A stretch of DNA of 64,000 bases from Streptomyces microflavus (lineage in GTDB: Bacteria > Actinomycetota > Actinomycetes > Streptomycetales > Streptomycetaceae). The DNA lies in the NCBI RefSeq assembly GCF_014650075.1, contig NZ_BMUG01000005.1, forward strand, positions 310,001-374,000, written 5' to 3'. Shown here piece after piece: positions 43,685 through 53,280 of the stretch (its first letter is position 1; every line of letters starts with the position of its first letter). A model generated the notes under the pieces. That model made no database searches and had not been told where the DNA came from. It saw only the letters and a program-made list of their open reading frames with translations. The position numbers and the translations under genes were made by a program.

Positions 43685-44572
43685 ATGAACGACGCCGACC
43701 CCGGCCTCTTCGGCCCCCGATCGGTCACCTGGCAGATGCACGGCGACCCGATGATGTGGATCGCGGGCATCCGCGCCCTCTACCTCCAGGCCCTGCACCC
43801 GCGCGCCGTGCGCGGCGTGACGCAGAACTCCGACTTCCGCCGCGACGCCTGGGGCCGGCTCCTGCGCACCGCCTCCTTCGTCGGCACCATCACCTACGGC
43901 ACCACCGCCGCCGCCGAACAGGCGGGCGCCCGGGTCCGGAAGATCCACCGCACCCTCAAGGCCACCGACCCGGCGACCGGGGAGACGTACGGCATCGACG
44001 AACCGGCGCTCCTCCTCTGGGTGCACTGCGCCGAGGTCGACTCCTACCTCCAGGTCCAGCGCCGCTCCGGTTTCCCCCTCACCGACGCCCAGGCCGACCG
44101 TTACGTCGACGAACACCGCGCCGGAGCCCGTCTCGTCGGCCTCGACCCGGCGCAGGTGCCCGCCACGGCCGCCGCGCTCGCCGCCTACTTCGAGCGGGTG
44201 CGCCCCGAACTCGCCCTGGGGCCCGAGGCGGCCGACGTCGACGACTTCCTCCGCAACCCGCCCGTCCACCCCCTGCTCCGCCCGGCGCGCGCCCTCGTCT
44301 GGCGGCGCGTGGCAGCACTCGCCTACCAGTCACTGCCCCCGTACGCCCACGCGTTGTACGGCAGACCCGCACCGCCACCGGCCACCGTCGACCGGCGGCT
44401 GCGCGCCACCGGGGCCGTACTGCGCGCGATCCCGGACCGGCTGCGCTGGCAGCTGCCACCCGGGCACATTCTCAAGGCCATGGCCCGCCTCGGCCCCGGC
44501 AGCCGCCCCGCCGCGTACCGGCTCCGCCGGGAGGCCGCCATACTGGACGGGCCGGGGAGGGCGCAGCGGTAG
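43685..44572 (+). CDS. DUF2236 / MpaB-type oxygenase family protein
   Basis: A 295-residue member of the oxygenase MpaB family (DUF2236), related to latex-clearing protein Lcp and fungal MpaB. These are b-type haem oxygenases where studied. Family signs are LYLQALHPRAVRGV, TYGTTAAAEQAGARVRKIH, LLLWVHCAEVDSYL and QSLPPYAHALYG. Conserved His and Arg residues in the first segments are present. There is no signal peptide. GGAGG lies 8-12 nt before the ATG. The kinase gene starts 31 nt after its stop. The substrate is unknown. Confidence 0.85.
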   Translation: MNDADPGLFGPRSVTWQMHGDPMMWIAGIRALYLQALHPRAVRGVTQNSDFRRDAWGRLLRTASFVGTITYGTTAAAEQAGARVRKIHRTLKATDPATGETYGIDEPALLLWVHCAEVDSYLQVQRRSGFPLTDAQADRYVDEHRAGARLVGLDPAQVPATAAALAAYFERVRPELALGPEAADVDDFLRNPPVHPLLRPARALVWRRVAALAYQSLPPYAHALYGRPAPPPATVDRRLRATGAVLRAIPDRLRWQLPPGHILKAMARLGPGSRPAAYRLRREAAILDGPGRAQR

Positions 44573-44603
44573 CAGCGGGGACGACGGGGGCGGGAAGCGG
44601 CAG

Positions 44604-46973
44604 ATGGCGGACACCAGGCTGATCCAGAGCCGGTACCGGCTGCTCGATCTGATCGGGCGCGGCGGCATGGGCGAGGTGTGGCGGGCCCGCGACGAGTCGC
44701 TGGGCCGCCTGGTCGCCGTCAAATGCCTCAAGCCCATGGGCCCCCAGCACGACCGGGCGTTCACCCGCGTCCTGCGCGAACGCTTCCGCCGCGAGGCCCG
44801 GGTCGCCGCCTCCCTCCAGCACCGGGGCATCACCGTCGTCCACGACTTCGGCGAGCACGAGGGCGTCCTCTACCTCGTCATGGAGCTGCTGGACGGGCAC
44901 AACCTCAGCCAGCTGCTTGAGGGGAACCAGCAGCGTCCGCTCCCCGTCGAACAGGTCGTCGACATCGCCGAGCAGGTCGCCGACGCGCTCGGCTACACCC
45001 ATCGGCAGGGCATCGTCCACCGGGATCTGAAGCCCGCCAACATCATGCGGCTCACCGACGGCACGGTGAAGATCTGTGACTTCGGCATAGCGCGCCTCGG
45101 CCACGACATCGGCGTCACCTCCCGCCTCACCACCACCGGCATCGCCATGGGCACCCCGCACTACATGTCGCCCGAGCAGATCGGCGGGAAGGAGGTCGAC
45201 CACCGCAGCGACCTCTACTCGCTGGGCTGTGTGCTGTACGAGATCGCCACCGGCGTACCGCCGTTCGACCTGGACGACGCCTGGGCCGTACTCGTGGGAC
45301 ACCGCGACACCCAGCCCGAACCGCTGCGCACCCACCGCGCCGAACTCCCCGGCTTCTTCGACCGGGTCGTCCTGGACCTGCTGGCCAAGGCCCCCGACGA
45401 GCGGCCCGCCGACGCGGGCGATCTGCGCCGCCGCATCGTCCTCGGCCGCACCGGCGAGCAGCCGGTGACCGGCCTCGCGTACCCGTCGGCGGCCCTGACC
45501 GGCGGGCACCTCGCCCCTCCGCCCGCCGTCCTGCGCCCAACCCCTGAACGCCCGGCCCCTGAACGCCCAACCCCTGAACGCCAGGAGCCCGACCGCCGGG
45601 ACCGCGAACGCCCGGCCCCCGACCGCCCGGACCCCGAACTGCCCGCCTGGGCAGGGAACATGACCACCGGGCACAAGGCGACCGGCTCCCTGAACCGGGG
45701 GATCCACCTCCCCGACCCCGCCGCAGGACTGACCGGCCGGTGGACCACCGCGACGAGCACCGCCACCGCCCCGCAGACCGGCGCCGACGGCTCCACCGGC
45801 CTCCCGCACGCCCGGCCCGCCGCCACGCCCGGCCTCCTCGCCGAGCTGGCCGGTCGCCACAGTTCGGGCATCGACCTGGGGCGGCTGGGCCGCTGGGAGG
45901 AAGCGGGCGACGTACACCGCGCGGTCGCCGCCCGGCGCGAGAGCGTCCTCGGCCCCGACCACCCCGACACCCTCGCCAGCCGCTACGAGGTCGGCTTCAC
46001 CCTCAGCCGCACCGGCCGGGCCGCCGACGCGCTGCGCGAATTCGGCCAGGTCGCCGCGGGCCGCGAACGCACCCTGGGCCCCGACCACCCGCAGACACTC
46101 GCCGCTCGGCAGGAGACCGCCTACGTCCTCGGGCAGCTCGGCCGCCACTTCGAGGCGCACCAGGTGTACGCGGCGGTCCTCGCCGCCCGGGAACGTTCCA
46201 TGGGCCCCGACCACCCGGACACCCTGCGCTGCCGCCACAACCTCGCGTTCAACCTCAGCCGGCTCGGGCGGCCCGAGGAGTCGTGGCAGCTGGCCCGCCA
46301 GGTCGCCGACGACCGGTCCCGGCTGCTCGGTGCGACCCACCCCGACACCCTCGCCACCCGGTACGAGGTCGCCTACACCCTGGGCCGGCTGGGGCGCTGG
46401 GCGGAAGCCCTGGAGACCTACCAGGACGTCGCCCGGGCCCGTGCCGCCACCCTCGGCGCCGACCACCCCGACACCCTCGCCGCCCGCTACGAGGCCGGCA
46501 TCAGCCTCGGCCGGCTCGGCCGCAGCGCGGAGGCCCTGGAGCTGTACCGGGGCCTGGTCGCCGACCGTACGCGGGTGGGCGGCCCGTCCGACGCCGAGAC
46601 CTTGCGCGCCCGCCACGGCCTGGGCGTCAACCTGGGGCGGATGGGCCACTGGGAGGAGGCGCTCATCGAGGCGCGCGAGGTGTGCGTGATCCGGGAGGGC
46701 ACCCTCGGCCCCGACCACCCGGACACCGTGATCAGCCGCCGCGAGGTCGCGGTCGCCCTCGGCTGGCTCGGCCGGTGGCCCGACGCCCTCACCGCCTACC
46801 GGCAGGTCGCCGAGGCGCGCGGCCGGGTGCTGGGCCCCGACCACCCGGAGACCCTGGCCGCCCGCCACGACGAGGCGCACTGCCTGGACCGGCTCGGCCG
46901 CACCGAGGAGGCCGCCGGGCTGTACCGCACGCTCGCCGCCCACCGCGCTCAGAACGCGCTGCCGCCGCACTGA
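44604..46973 (+). CDS. Ser/Thr protein kinase with C-terminal TPR array
   Basis: The kinase domain (about residues 10-280) is complete: GRGGMGEVW, catalytic Lys in VAVKCLKP, HRDLKPAN, DFGIAR and an activation loop with TTTGIAMGTPHYMSPEQ. A Pro/Glu/Arg repeat linker (RPTPERPAPERP and similar) follows. The last 350 residues are TPR-like repeats with the HPDTLA signature recurring eight times every 42 residues (126 nt), as in kinesin-light-chain-type TPRs. There is no transmembrane helix, so unlike PknB it is soluble and probably senses or binds partners through the TPRs. Confidence 0.92.
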   Translation: MADTRLIQSRYRLLDLIGRGGMGEVWRARDESLGRLVAVKCLKPMGPQHDRAFTRVLRERFRREARVAASLQHRGITVVHDFGEHEGVLYLVMELLDGHNLSQLLEGNQQRPLPVEQVVDIAEQVADALGYTHRQGIVHRDLKPANIMRLTDGTVKICDFGIARLGHDIGVTSRLTTTGIAMGTPHYMSPEQIGGKEVDHRSDLYSLGCVLYEIATGVPPFDLDDAWAVLVGHRDTQPEPLRTHRAELPGFFDRVVLDLLAKAPDERPADAGDLRRRIVLGRTGEQPVTGLAYPSAALTGGHLAPPPAVLRPTPERPAPERPTPERQEPDRRDRERPAPDRPDPELPAWAGNMTTGHKATGSLNRGIHLPDPAAGLTGRWTTATSTATAPQTGADGSTGLPHARPAATPGLLAELAGRHSSGIDLGRLGRWEEAGDVHRAVAARRESVLGPDHPDTLASRYEVGFTLSRTGRAADALREFGQVAAGRERTLGPDHPQTLAARQETAYVLGQLGRHFEAHQVYAAVLAARERSMGPDHPDTLRCRHNLAFNLSRLGRPEESWQLARQVADDRSRLLGATHPDTLATRYEVAYTLGRLGRWAEALETYQDVARARAATLGADHPDTLAARYEAGISLGRLGRSAEALELYRGLVADRTRVGGPSDAETLRARHGLGVNLGRMGHWEEALIEAREVCVIREGTLGPDHPDTVISRREVAVALGWLGRWPDALTAYRQVAEARGRVLGPDHPETLAARHDEAHCLDRLGRTEEAAGLYRTLAAHRAQNALPPH

Positions 46974-47048
46974 CCACGGTCCCGGCCTGCGGTTACGGGC
47001 CCGGGGCCACCTCTGGCCGGGACGCGGCCCCGCATGTTACGAAGGTGC

Positions 47049-48641
47049 ATGCCCGCACCCGAGCCGTCCGCAGCCCAGTCGCCCGCCCACCAGCCGCACG
47101 CCCCCACCCGGGGCCGCTACGACGCCGTGATCGTGGGCGGCGGCCACAACGGTCTGGTCGCCGCCGCCTACCTCGCCCGCGCCGGACAGTCCGTCCTCGT
47201 CCTGGAACGCCTGGACACCACCGGGGGAGCGGCGGTCTCGACCAGGCCCTTCGCCGGCGTCGACGCCCGCCTCTCGCGCTACTCCTATCTGGTCTCCCTG
47301 CTGCCGCGGAAGATCGTCCGCGATCTCGGGCTGGACTTCGCCGTCCGCAAGCGGACCGTCTCCTCCTACACCCCGGTCGTCCGCGAGGGGCGCCCCACCG
47401 GGCTGCTCGTCGGCGGCGACCGGACCCGGGAGTCCTTCGCCGCGCTGACCGGCGGAGAGGGGGAGTACGCGGCCTGGCAGCGCTTCTACGCCATGACGCA
47501 GCGGGTCGCCGAACGGGTCTTCCCGACCCTGACCGAGCCGCTCCCCGCCCGGGACGCGCTGCGGGCCCGGATCGACGACGCCGAGGCCTGGCGGACCCTG
47601 TTCGAGGAGCCCATCGGGGTGGCCGTCGAGCGGAACTTCACCGATGACCTGGTACGCGGCGTGGTGCTGACCGACGCCCTGATCGGCACCTTCGCCGACG
47701 CCCACGACACCTCGCTGCTCCAGAACCGGTGCTTCCTCTACCACGTGATCGGCGGCGGAACCGGTGACTGGGACGTCCCCATCGGCGGCATGGGCGCCCT
47801 CACCGACGCCCTCGCCCAGGCCGCCCGGTCGGCGGGCGCCGAGATCCGCGTACGGCACGAGGCGACCCGGATCGAGACCGACGGCACCCATGCCGAGGTC
47901 ACCGTGCGCACACCGGACGGCGAACACGTCGTGGCCGCCCGCCGCGTGCTCGTCAACGCCTCCCCGCAGGCGCTCGCCACCCTCCTGGGTGACACCCCAC
48001 CGCCGCCCGCCGAGGGCGCCCAGCTCAAGGTGAACATGCTGCTCACCCGGCTCCCTCGCCTCCGGGACCGGTCCGTCGACCCCCGGCAGGCCTTCGCCGG
48101 TACGTTCCACATCGCCGAGGGGTACGGGCAGCTGGCCGACGCCTACCGGGACGCGGCGGCCGGCCGGCTCCCCGCCGCCCCGCCGTCCGAGATCTACTGC
48201 CACTCGCTGACCGACCCCTCGATCCTCGGCCCCGACCTCGCCGCGCGCGGCTACCAGACCCTGACCCTCTTCGGCCTGCACACCCCGGCCCGGCTCTTCG
48301 CCGCCGACAACGACGCCACCCGCGCCGCCCTGCTCAAGGCCACCCTCGCCGAACTCGACGCCCACCTGGAGGAGCCGGTCACCGACTGCCTGGCCCTCGA
48401 CGAGAACGGCGAACCCTGCATCGAGGCCAAGACCCCGCTCGACCTCGAACGCGATCTGCGCCTGCCCGGCGGCCACATCTTCCACCGCGACCTCTCCTTC
48501 CCGTACGAGAGCGACACCACCGGGCGGTGGGGCGTGGAGACCGCCCACGCCAACGTCCTGCTCTGCGGGGCGGGTGCGGTACGTGGCGGCGGGGTCAGCG
48601 GGGTGCCCGGCCACAACGCGGCGATGGCGGTTCTGGGTTAG
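47049..48641 (+). CDS. Phytoene-desaturase-like FAD-dependent oxidoreductase
   Basis: A 530-residue NAD(P)/FAD protein of the phytoene dehydrogenase-related superfamily: dinucleotide motif AVIVGGGHNGLVAAAYLARAG, LERLDTTGGAAVS and a C-terminal FAD-contact region (VLLCGAGAVRGGGVSGVPGHNAA). It resembles the PYROXD2-like group rather than true carotenoid desaturases, and no other carotenoid gene is nearby. The start at MPAPEPS (47049) has GAAGG upstream; an ATG at 47034 is possible. It converges on the SGNH hydrolase, which ends 4 nt away. Confidence 0.87.
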   Translation: MPAPEPSAAQSPAHQPHAPTRGRYDAVIVGGGHNGLVAAAYLARAGQSVLVLERLDTTGGAAVSTRPFAGVDARLSRYSYLVSLLPRKIVRDLGLDFAVRKRTVSSYTPVVREGRPTGLLVGGDRTRESFAALTGGEGEYAAWQRFYAMTQRVAERVFPTLTEPLPARDALRARIDDAEAWRTLFEEPIGVAVERNFTDDLVRGVVLTDALIGTFADAHDTSLLQNRCFLYHVIGGGTGDWDVPIGGMGALTDALAQAARSAGAEIRVRHEATRIETDGTHAEVTVRTPDGEHVVAARRVLVNASPQALATLLGDTPPPPAEGAQLKVNMLLTRLPRLRDRSVDPRQAFAGTFHIAEGYGQLADAYRDAAAGRLPAAPPSEIYCHSLTDPSILGPDLAARGYQTLTLFGLHTPARLFAADNDATRAALLKATLAELDAHLEEPVTDCLALDENGEPCIEAKTPLDLERDLRLPGGHIFHRDLSFPYESDTTGRWGVETAHANVLLCGAGAVRGGGVSGVPGHNAAMAVLG

Positions 48642-48644
48642 CCA

Positions 48645-49811
48645 TTACCGCAGGTACCGGCGTTCGACGGTGGCGGCGATGGCCGTGTGGCCCGCGGGCC
48701 CCGGGTGCAGCCCGTCGCCGCTGTCGTACGCGGGCAGCAGCCGGGAGGGACGGTCCGGGTCGCGCAGCGCCGCGTCGAAGTCGGCGACGGCATCGAAGAT
48801 CCGCCCGGTGCGCACGGCCTCGTTGACCTGCCGGCGTACCGCGTCCTGCTCCGGTGTCCAGCGCGTCCACCCCTCGAAGGGCCCGATGGTGGCACCCACC
48901 ACCCGCAGCCCGGCGGACCGGGCGCGCAGGGCGAGTTGGCGGTACGCGGCCACCATCCGCGACGGGTCGCGCTCGACCGGCACATGGTGCAGGTCATTGA
49001 CGCCCAGGTGCACCAGGACCGTCCGCAGCCCCGGCAGCGACAGCACGTCCCGGTCGAAGCGGGCCTGCGCGCCCGGCCCGTTGCGGTCGCTGTCGAGCAG
49101 CAGCCGGTTGCCGCTGATGCCGAGGTTGGCGACGGCGGCCCCGGGCAGTCTGCGGGCCAGCTGGTCGGGCCAGCGGAGGTCCGCGTCGTCGGGCGTGCCG
49201 GTGCCCTCGGCGATGGAGTCGCCCAGCACGGCGAGGACCGGGCCGCGCGCCCCGGTCGTCTCGACCCCGGTGAGGAGGAGGACGGACCGGGTCCGGACCC
49301 CGTCGACCGTGTGCCAGGCATGGGTGTTGCGGTGGAAGGACAGCGGGCCGGTGGGGCCCGGCAGCCGCGTCTCGACGGTCAGCAGGGACCCGTCCTCCAC
49401 CCGCAGCCCCTCCACCGGGTCGCTGGTCAGGGAGGCGCCCGCCGCCAGCCACTCCTGCGGCCGGCCGTCGAAGGTGACCGGGTGGCCGTCGGCGGTCACC
49501 GGACCCACCAGCACCGGCGCGGTCCCGAAGGCGTGCCCGTACCGCACTCTGACCTGCCCGCCCGCCGAGAGCCGCAGCCGCGCGGTGCAGAGCCCGCCGG
49601 TGAGACCGGCGGCCGCGACCGGGTCGGCCGCCGTGGGCGCGGTCTGCGCGGTGGCCCAGGAGGTGGCCCAGGGAGTGTCCGGGCGTGGGCGGTCCGGCGC
49701 GGTGTGCGGGGCCGCCGACGCGTCCGGGGCGGCGGTGAGGGCCGCCGTGATCCCGGCCGCCGCCGCGTACAGCAGACCTCGCCTCGCCGTTACGGGGACC
49801 CGGCCGGTCAC
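48645..49811 (-). CDS. Secreted SGNH/GDSL hydrolase (start region disrupted or leader-coupled)
   Basis: An esterase/lipase-type hydrolase with all four SGNH blocks: AVLGDSIAEG, NLGISGN, LGVNDL and DGLHPGPAGH. An N-terminal twin-arginine-like signal (TARRGLLYAAAAG, cleavage near ASAAP) implies export. The nearest in-frame start is GTG 49811, which lacks a good ribosome site. A strong AGGAGG sits instead before an ATG at 49856-49858. That ATG opens a 16-codon frame whose TGA overlaps this GTG, so the first 16 codons may be the real N terminus shifted out of frame by a small TC indel, or a coupled leader peptide. The domain itself is intact. Confidence 0.82.
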   Translation of the reverse strand: MTGRVPVTARRGLLYAAAAGITAALTAAPDASAAPHTAPDRPRPDTPWATSWATAQTAPTAADPVAAAGLTGGLCTARLRLSAGGQVRVRYGHAFGTAPVLVGPVTADGHPVTFDGRPQEWLAAGASLTSDPVEGLRVEDGSLLTVETRLPGPTGPLSFHRNTHAWHTVDGVRTRSVLLLTGVETTGARGPVLAVLGDSIAEGTGTPDDADLRWPDQLARRLPGAAVANLGISGNRLLLDSDRNGPGAQARFDRDVLSLPGLRTVLVHLGVNDLHHVPVERDPSRMVAAYRQLALRARSAGLRVVGATIGPFEGWTRWTPEQDAVRRQVNEAVRTGRIFDAVADFDAALRDPDRPSRLLPAYDSGDGLHPGPAGHTAIAATVERRYLR

Positions 49812-50044
49812 CGGGAGAGCGCCGGGGCGGAGGGGGCGGTGCGCCGAACGCTGCTCATGGTGTGTGCCTCCTGGAATCGGCCACGGGGAACGGGCGGGCC
49901 GAGCGGCTCGCGTACGGCCCGTGCCATCCAACGGCCCCCGGATGAACCGGTGGTGACGTCGTCCCGCACCGGGCGCGACGCCATTGTGGAGGCAGCGTCC
50001 GGCGGGAGCCGGCCCACCACGCGCGGCGCCGCCCGCCCCGCCGC

Positions 50045-51946
50045 TCAGTCGGCCGACAGGACCCAGCCCGTCGCCCCGATCCGTCCCGCGTCCCGGGGCC
50101 TGGCGGAGTCGAAGACCGTGACCCCGCCGTCCCGCACCCGGAGGGAGTCCACGTACGCGCCACGCCCCACGTACAGCTGGTCCGTGGTGTACCGCCACCG
50201 CAGCTGGACGTTCCTGCCGCGCCAGGCCGACAGGTCCGCCTCCAGCCGGTGCCACACCCGCCCCGACCAGCCGGAGACCCAGCCCTCCGGGTGAGGTCGC
50301 GGGTCCGGGCGGTGGTGGCCCGAGTCGGCGCCCACGGTGGTGAAGGGCACCGGCTGCCACTCCTGGCCCGCCGACGCCTCCAGCACTAGCCGGTCGGAGC
50401 CGGGTTCGGTGTCCCACCACAGGGCGCACTCCAGCCGGGAGCGGTCGGACTTCAGGCGCAGGGCGGGCAGGGCCAGCGTGGCGCTCGACGCGCTCGCCAT
50501 CCCGGAGAACCAGGCCGTACGGCCCCGCTCCGGCCGGACCGGGACGGCCCGGGCCAGCTGGTTGGCGGTCGCCACCCGGGGCGCGCTGCCCGAGCGCCAG
50601 CTCCGTACGGGATGGACGGAGTTGCCCAGCACGACGAGGAAGGTGTCGGTCGACGGGTCGAGCACCAGGCTGGTCCCGGTGAATCCGGTGTGGCCCGCCG
50701 TGCGCGGGGTGGCCATCGCGCCCATGTACCAGTGCTGGTAGAGCTCGAAGCCGAGGCCGTGCTCATCGCCCGGGAACGCGGTGTTGAAGTCCGTGAAGAG
50801 GAGGTCGACGGAGTCCTCGGAGAGGATGCGGGAGCGGCCGTAGACGCCCCCGTTGAGGAGGGTGCGGGCGAGGACCGCCAGGTCCCAGGCGCAGGAGAAC
50901 ACCCCGGCGTGGCCCGCCACCCCGTCGAAGCTGTAGGCGTTCTCGTCGTGCACCTCGCCCCGGACCAGGCCGCGTTCGAGTCCGGACCACGGCAGCCGGG
51001 CGTCCTCGGTGGCCGCGATCTTCGGTTTCCAGGAGGCCGGTGGGTTGTAGCGGGTGCGGTGCATCCCGAGCGGAGCAGTGATCTCGTCCCGGAGCAGGGC
51101 ATCCAAGGTGCGACCGGTGATCCGTTCCAGGATCAGTTGCAGCGAGATCAGGTTGAGGTCGGAGTAGAGGTAGGCGCTGCCCGGGGTGGACGCCGGGACC
51201 TCGTTCCAGAGCATCCGGAGCTTCCCCTCCCGGGTCGGCTCCTTGTAGAGCGGGATCCAGGACCGGAAGCCGGAGGTGTGCGTGAGCAGCTGACGGACCG
51301 TGATGTCCTGCTTCCCGCCACCTGCGAAGTCCGGGAGGTACGAGGCCACGGCCGCCTCCAGCTCCAGCGCGCCGCGCTCGATCTGCTGGACCGCCAGGAT
51401 CGAGGTGAACAGCTTGGAGATCGAGGCCAGGTCGAAGACGGTGTCCTCGGCCATCGCGATCTGCCGGTCCGCCGGGAGCTCCACCCCGGTGTCCGTCGTC
51501 TCGTCGTACGCCGAGTAGCGCACCGCCTTGCCGATCGCCCGGTGCAGCGCCACCGTCCCGCCCCGCCCGGCGAGCAGCACCGCGCCCGCGTACCAGGGGT
51601 GCTTGGGCGAGTCGGCGAGGTAGCCCTCCGCCTCCCGGACCAGCTGGTCCAGCGGCCCCTGGAGCAGCCCCGCGCGCACCGCACTGCCGCGCCGCAGCGT
51701 GGGCCGGTGCGTGGGCGGGTGGGCTCCTGATGCCATGCTCGCTCCCGTCTCCGCCGTCACCGGGCCCCTGCCCGGCCGGCCTTGTTCGGCGGCCCCGGCC
51801 AGGGGGATCGGCGCCAGGGCCAGTGCGCCGCCCAGCGCCAGTATCCCGCCGCCCAGCCTCCGGCGGCCGATGCCGCTCCCGGTGGCGTCGCCCTGAGTGG
51901 CCCCGCCCACTGCCGCGTCCTCGTTCTCCGCCGCGTACCCGGTCAT
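50045..51946 (-). CDS. Secreted serine beta-lactamase-like hydrolase with C-terminal extension
   Basis: A 633-residue class C beta-lactamase/esterase-family enzyme. The start MTGYAAENE at 51946 has GGAAGGAG upstream and a twin-arginine-type signal (GRRRLGGGILALGG, cleavage near AGAAE). Catalytic motifs are SISK (nucleophile Ser and Lys), YSDLN (Tyr) and GHTGFTG (the KTG equivalent). The catalytic domain ends near residue 430. The remaining 200 residues look like an all-beta accessory region (WRGRNVQLRWRYTTDQLYVGRGAYVDSL), perhaps a binding module. It may act on peptidoglycan peptides or esters; true antibiotic resistance is not indicated. Confidence 0.85.
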   Translation of the reverse strand: MTGYAAENEDAAVGGATQGDATGSGIGRRRLGGGILALGGALALAPIPLAGAAEQGRPGRGPVTAETGASMASGAHPPTHRPTLRRGSAVRAGLLQGPLDQLVREAEGYLADSPKHPWYAGAVLLAGRGGTVALHRAIGKAVRYSAYDETTDTGVELPADRQIAMAEDTVFDLASISKLFTSILAVQQIERGALELEAAVASYLPDFAGGGKQDITVRQLLTHTSGFRSWIPLYKEPTREGKLRMLWNEVPASTPGSAYLYSDLNLISLQLILERITGRTLDALLRDEITAPLGMHRTRYNPPASWKPKIAATEDARLPWSGLERGLVRGEVHDENAYSFDGVAGHAGVFSCAWDLAVLARTLLNGGVYGRSRILSEDSVDLLFTDFNTAFPGDEHGLGFELYQHWYMGAMATPRTAGHTGFTGTSLVLDPSTDTFLVVLGNSVHPVRSWRSGSAPRVATANQLARAVPVRPERGRTAWFSGMASASSATLALPALRLKSDRSRLECALWWDTEPGSDRLVLEASAGQEWQPVPFTTVGADSGHHRPDPRPHPEGWVSGWSGRVWHRLEADLSAWRGRNVQLRWRYTTDQLYVGRGAYVDSLRVRDGGVTVFDSARPRDAGRIGATGWVLSAD

Positions 51947-52110
51947 CCGCAACTCCTTCCCGTGCCCGGAGCCGGCCCACCGGGACGGCCCCGCGTGAGC
52001 ACCCCGGCGCGAAAGTAACTTCCGAAATATCGCCGAGCAGTGAAAGTTCCTGCCGCCGCCGAGGTTACTGTCGCCCCCGCCGTCCCGGATGCCTCCGGGG
52101 CCGCAAAGAA

Positions 52111-52127
52111 TCTGACACTGCATCAGA
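52111..52127. promoter_or_regulatory. Inverted repeat upstream of nitronate monooxygenase
   Basis: TCTGA (52111-52115) and TCAGA (52123-52127) are separated by 7 nt, in an A-rich patch 44 nt before the gene. This is a likely operator of the lipid-type gene pair downstream. Confidence 0.45.
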
Positions 52128-52170
52128 AAATCTCTTCCCTCGGCTGTCCGGCTGCGGCATCCTGCCGCCC

Positions 52171-53280
52171 ATGGAGACGGAGCTGAGCAGAGAACTGGGC
52201 ATCGAGCACGCCATCTTCGGCTTCACGCCGTTCCCCGCCGTCGCGGCCGCCATCAGCAGAGCCGGTGGACTGGGGGTGCTCGGCGCGGTCCGCTACACCG
52301 ACCCGCAGGAGCTGGCCCGCGACCTCGACCTGCTGGACGGGCTCGCCGACGGCAAGCCCTACGGCCTCGATGTCGTCATGCCGGCCAAGAAGGTCGAAGG
52401 GGTCACCGAGGCGGACGTCGAGGCGATGATCCCGGACGGCCACCGAGCCTTCGTCCAGGAGCTCCTCACCCGCCACGGCGTGCCCGAACTCGCCGAGGGG
52501 GAGGCGTCCGGCTGGCGCATCACCGGCTGGATGGAGGAGGTCGCCCGCAACCAGCTCGACGTCGCCTTCGACTACCCGATCAAGCTCCTCGCCAACGCCC
52601 TCGGCTCCCCGCCCGCCGACGTCATCGAGCGCGCCCACGCCCACGGGGTCCTCGTCGCCGCCCTCGCCGGAAGCGCCGAACACGCCCGCCGGCACGCTGC
52701 GGCGGGCATCGACGTCGTCGTCGCCCAGGGGTACGAGGCAGGAGGCCACACCGGCGAGATCGGCTCCATGGTGCTCGTCCCCGAAGTCGTCGAAGCCGTC
52801 GCCCCGCTGCCCGTGCTGGCCGCCGGAGGCATCGGCAGCGGCGAACAGGCCGCCGCCGGACTCGCCCTCGGCGCCCAGGGCGTCTGGCTCGGCTCCCTCT
52901 GGCTCACCACCGAGGAGGCCGACCTCCACTCCGAGGCCCTCACCCGCAAACTCCTCGCCGCAGGATCCGGCGACACCGTGCGCTCCCGCGCCCTCACCGG
53001 GAAACCCGCACGCCAGCTCCGTACCGCATGGACGGACGCGTGGGACGACCAGGCGGGGCCCGGCACCCTGCCCATGCCGCTCCAGGGCCTGCTGGTCGCC
53101 GAGGCGGTTTCCCGGATCCAGAAGTACGAGGTCGGGGAGCTGCTCGGCACCCCCGTCGGGCAGATCGTCGGCCGGATGACCAGCGAACGCAGCGTGCAGG
53201 CGGTCGTCGACGACCTGACGCGCGGCTTCGAACGGGCCGTCACCCGCATCAACCGCATCGCCGGAAGGAGCGCCACGTGA
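52171..53280 (+). CDS. Nitronate monooxygenase / 2-nitropropane dioxygenase family FMN enzyme
   Basis: A 369-residue TIM-barrel flavoprotein: GGLGVLGAVRYTDP, DVVVAQGYEAGGHTGEIG (FMN-phosphate loop with the family His) and PVLAAGGIGSGEQAAAGLALGAQGVWLGS. It oxidises nitronates in studied relatives, but actinobacterial members next to acyl-CoA synthetases often take part in lipid or sterol breakdown as enoyl or flavin oxidoreductases. The start ATG 52171 lacks a clear ribosome site. Its stop overlaps the next gene's GTG start (GTGA), so the two are coupled. Confidence 0.85.
   Translation: METELSRELGIEHAIFGFTPFPAVAAAISRAGGLGVLGAVRYTDPQELARDLDLLDGLADGKPYGLDVVMPAKKVEGVTEADVEAMIPDGHRAFVQELLTRHGVPELAEGEASGWRITGWMEEVARNQLDVAFDYPIKLLANALGSPPADVIERAHAHGVLVAALAGSAEHARRHAAAGIDVVVAQGYEAGGHTGEIGSMVLVPEVVEAVAPLPVLAAGGIGSGEQAAAGLALGAQGVWLGSLWLTTEEADLHSEALTRKLLAAGSGDTVRSRALTGKPARQLRTAWTDAWDDQAGPGTLPMPLQGLLVAEAVSRIQKYEVGELLGTPVGQIVGRMTSERSVQAVVDDLTRGFERAVTRINRIAGRSAT

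Noticed and set aside
49812..50429. Upstream extension of the SGNH hydrolase frame to a start near 50429
   Set aside because: The extension runs into the antisense of the beta-lactamase-like gene, is low complexity, and would place the signal peptide in the middle of the protein.
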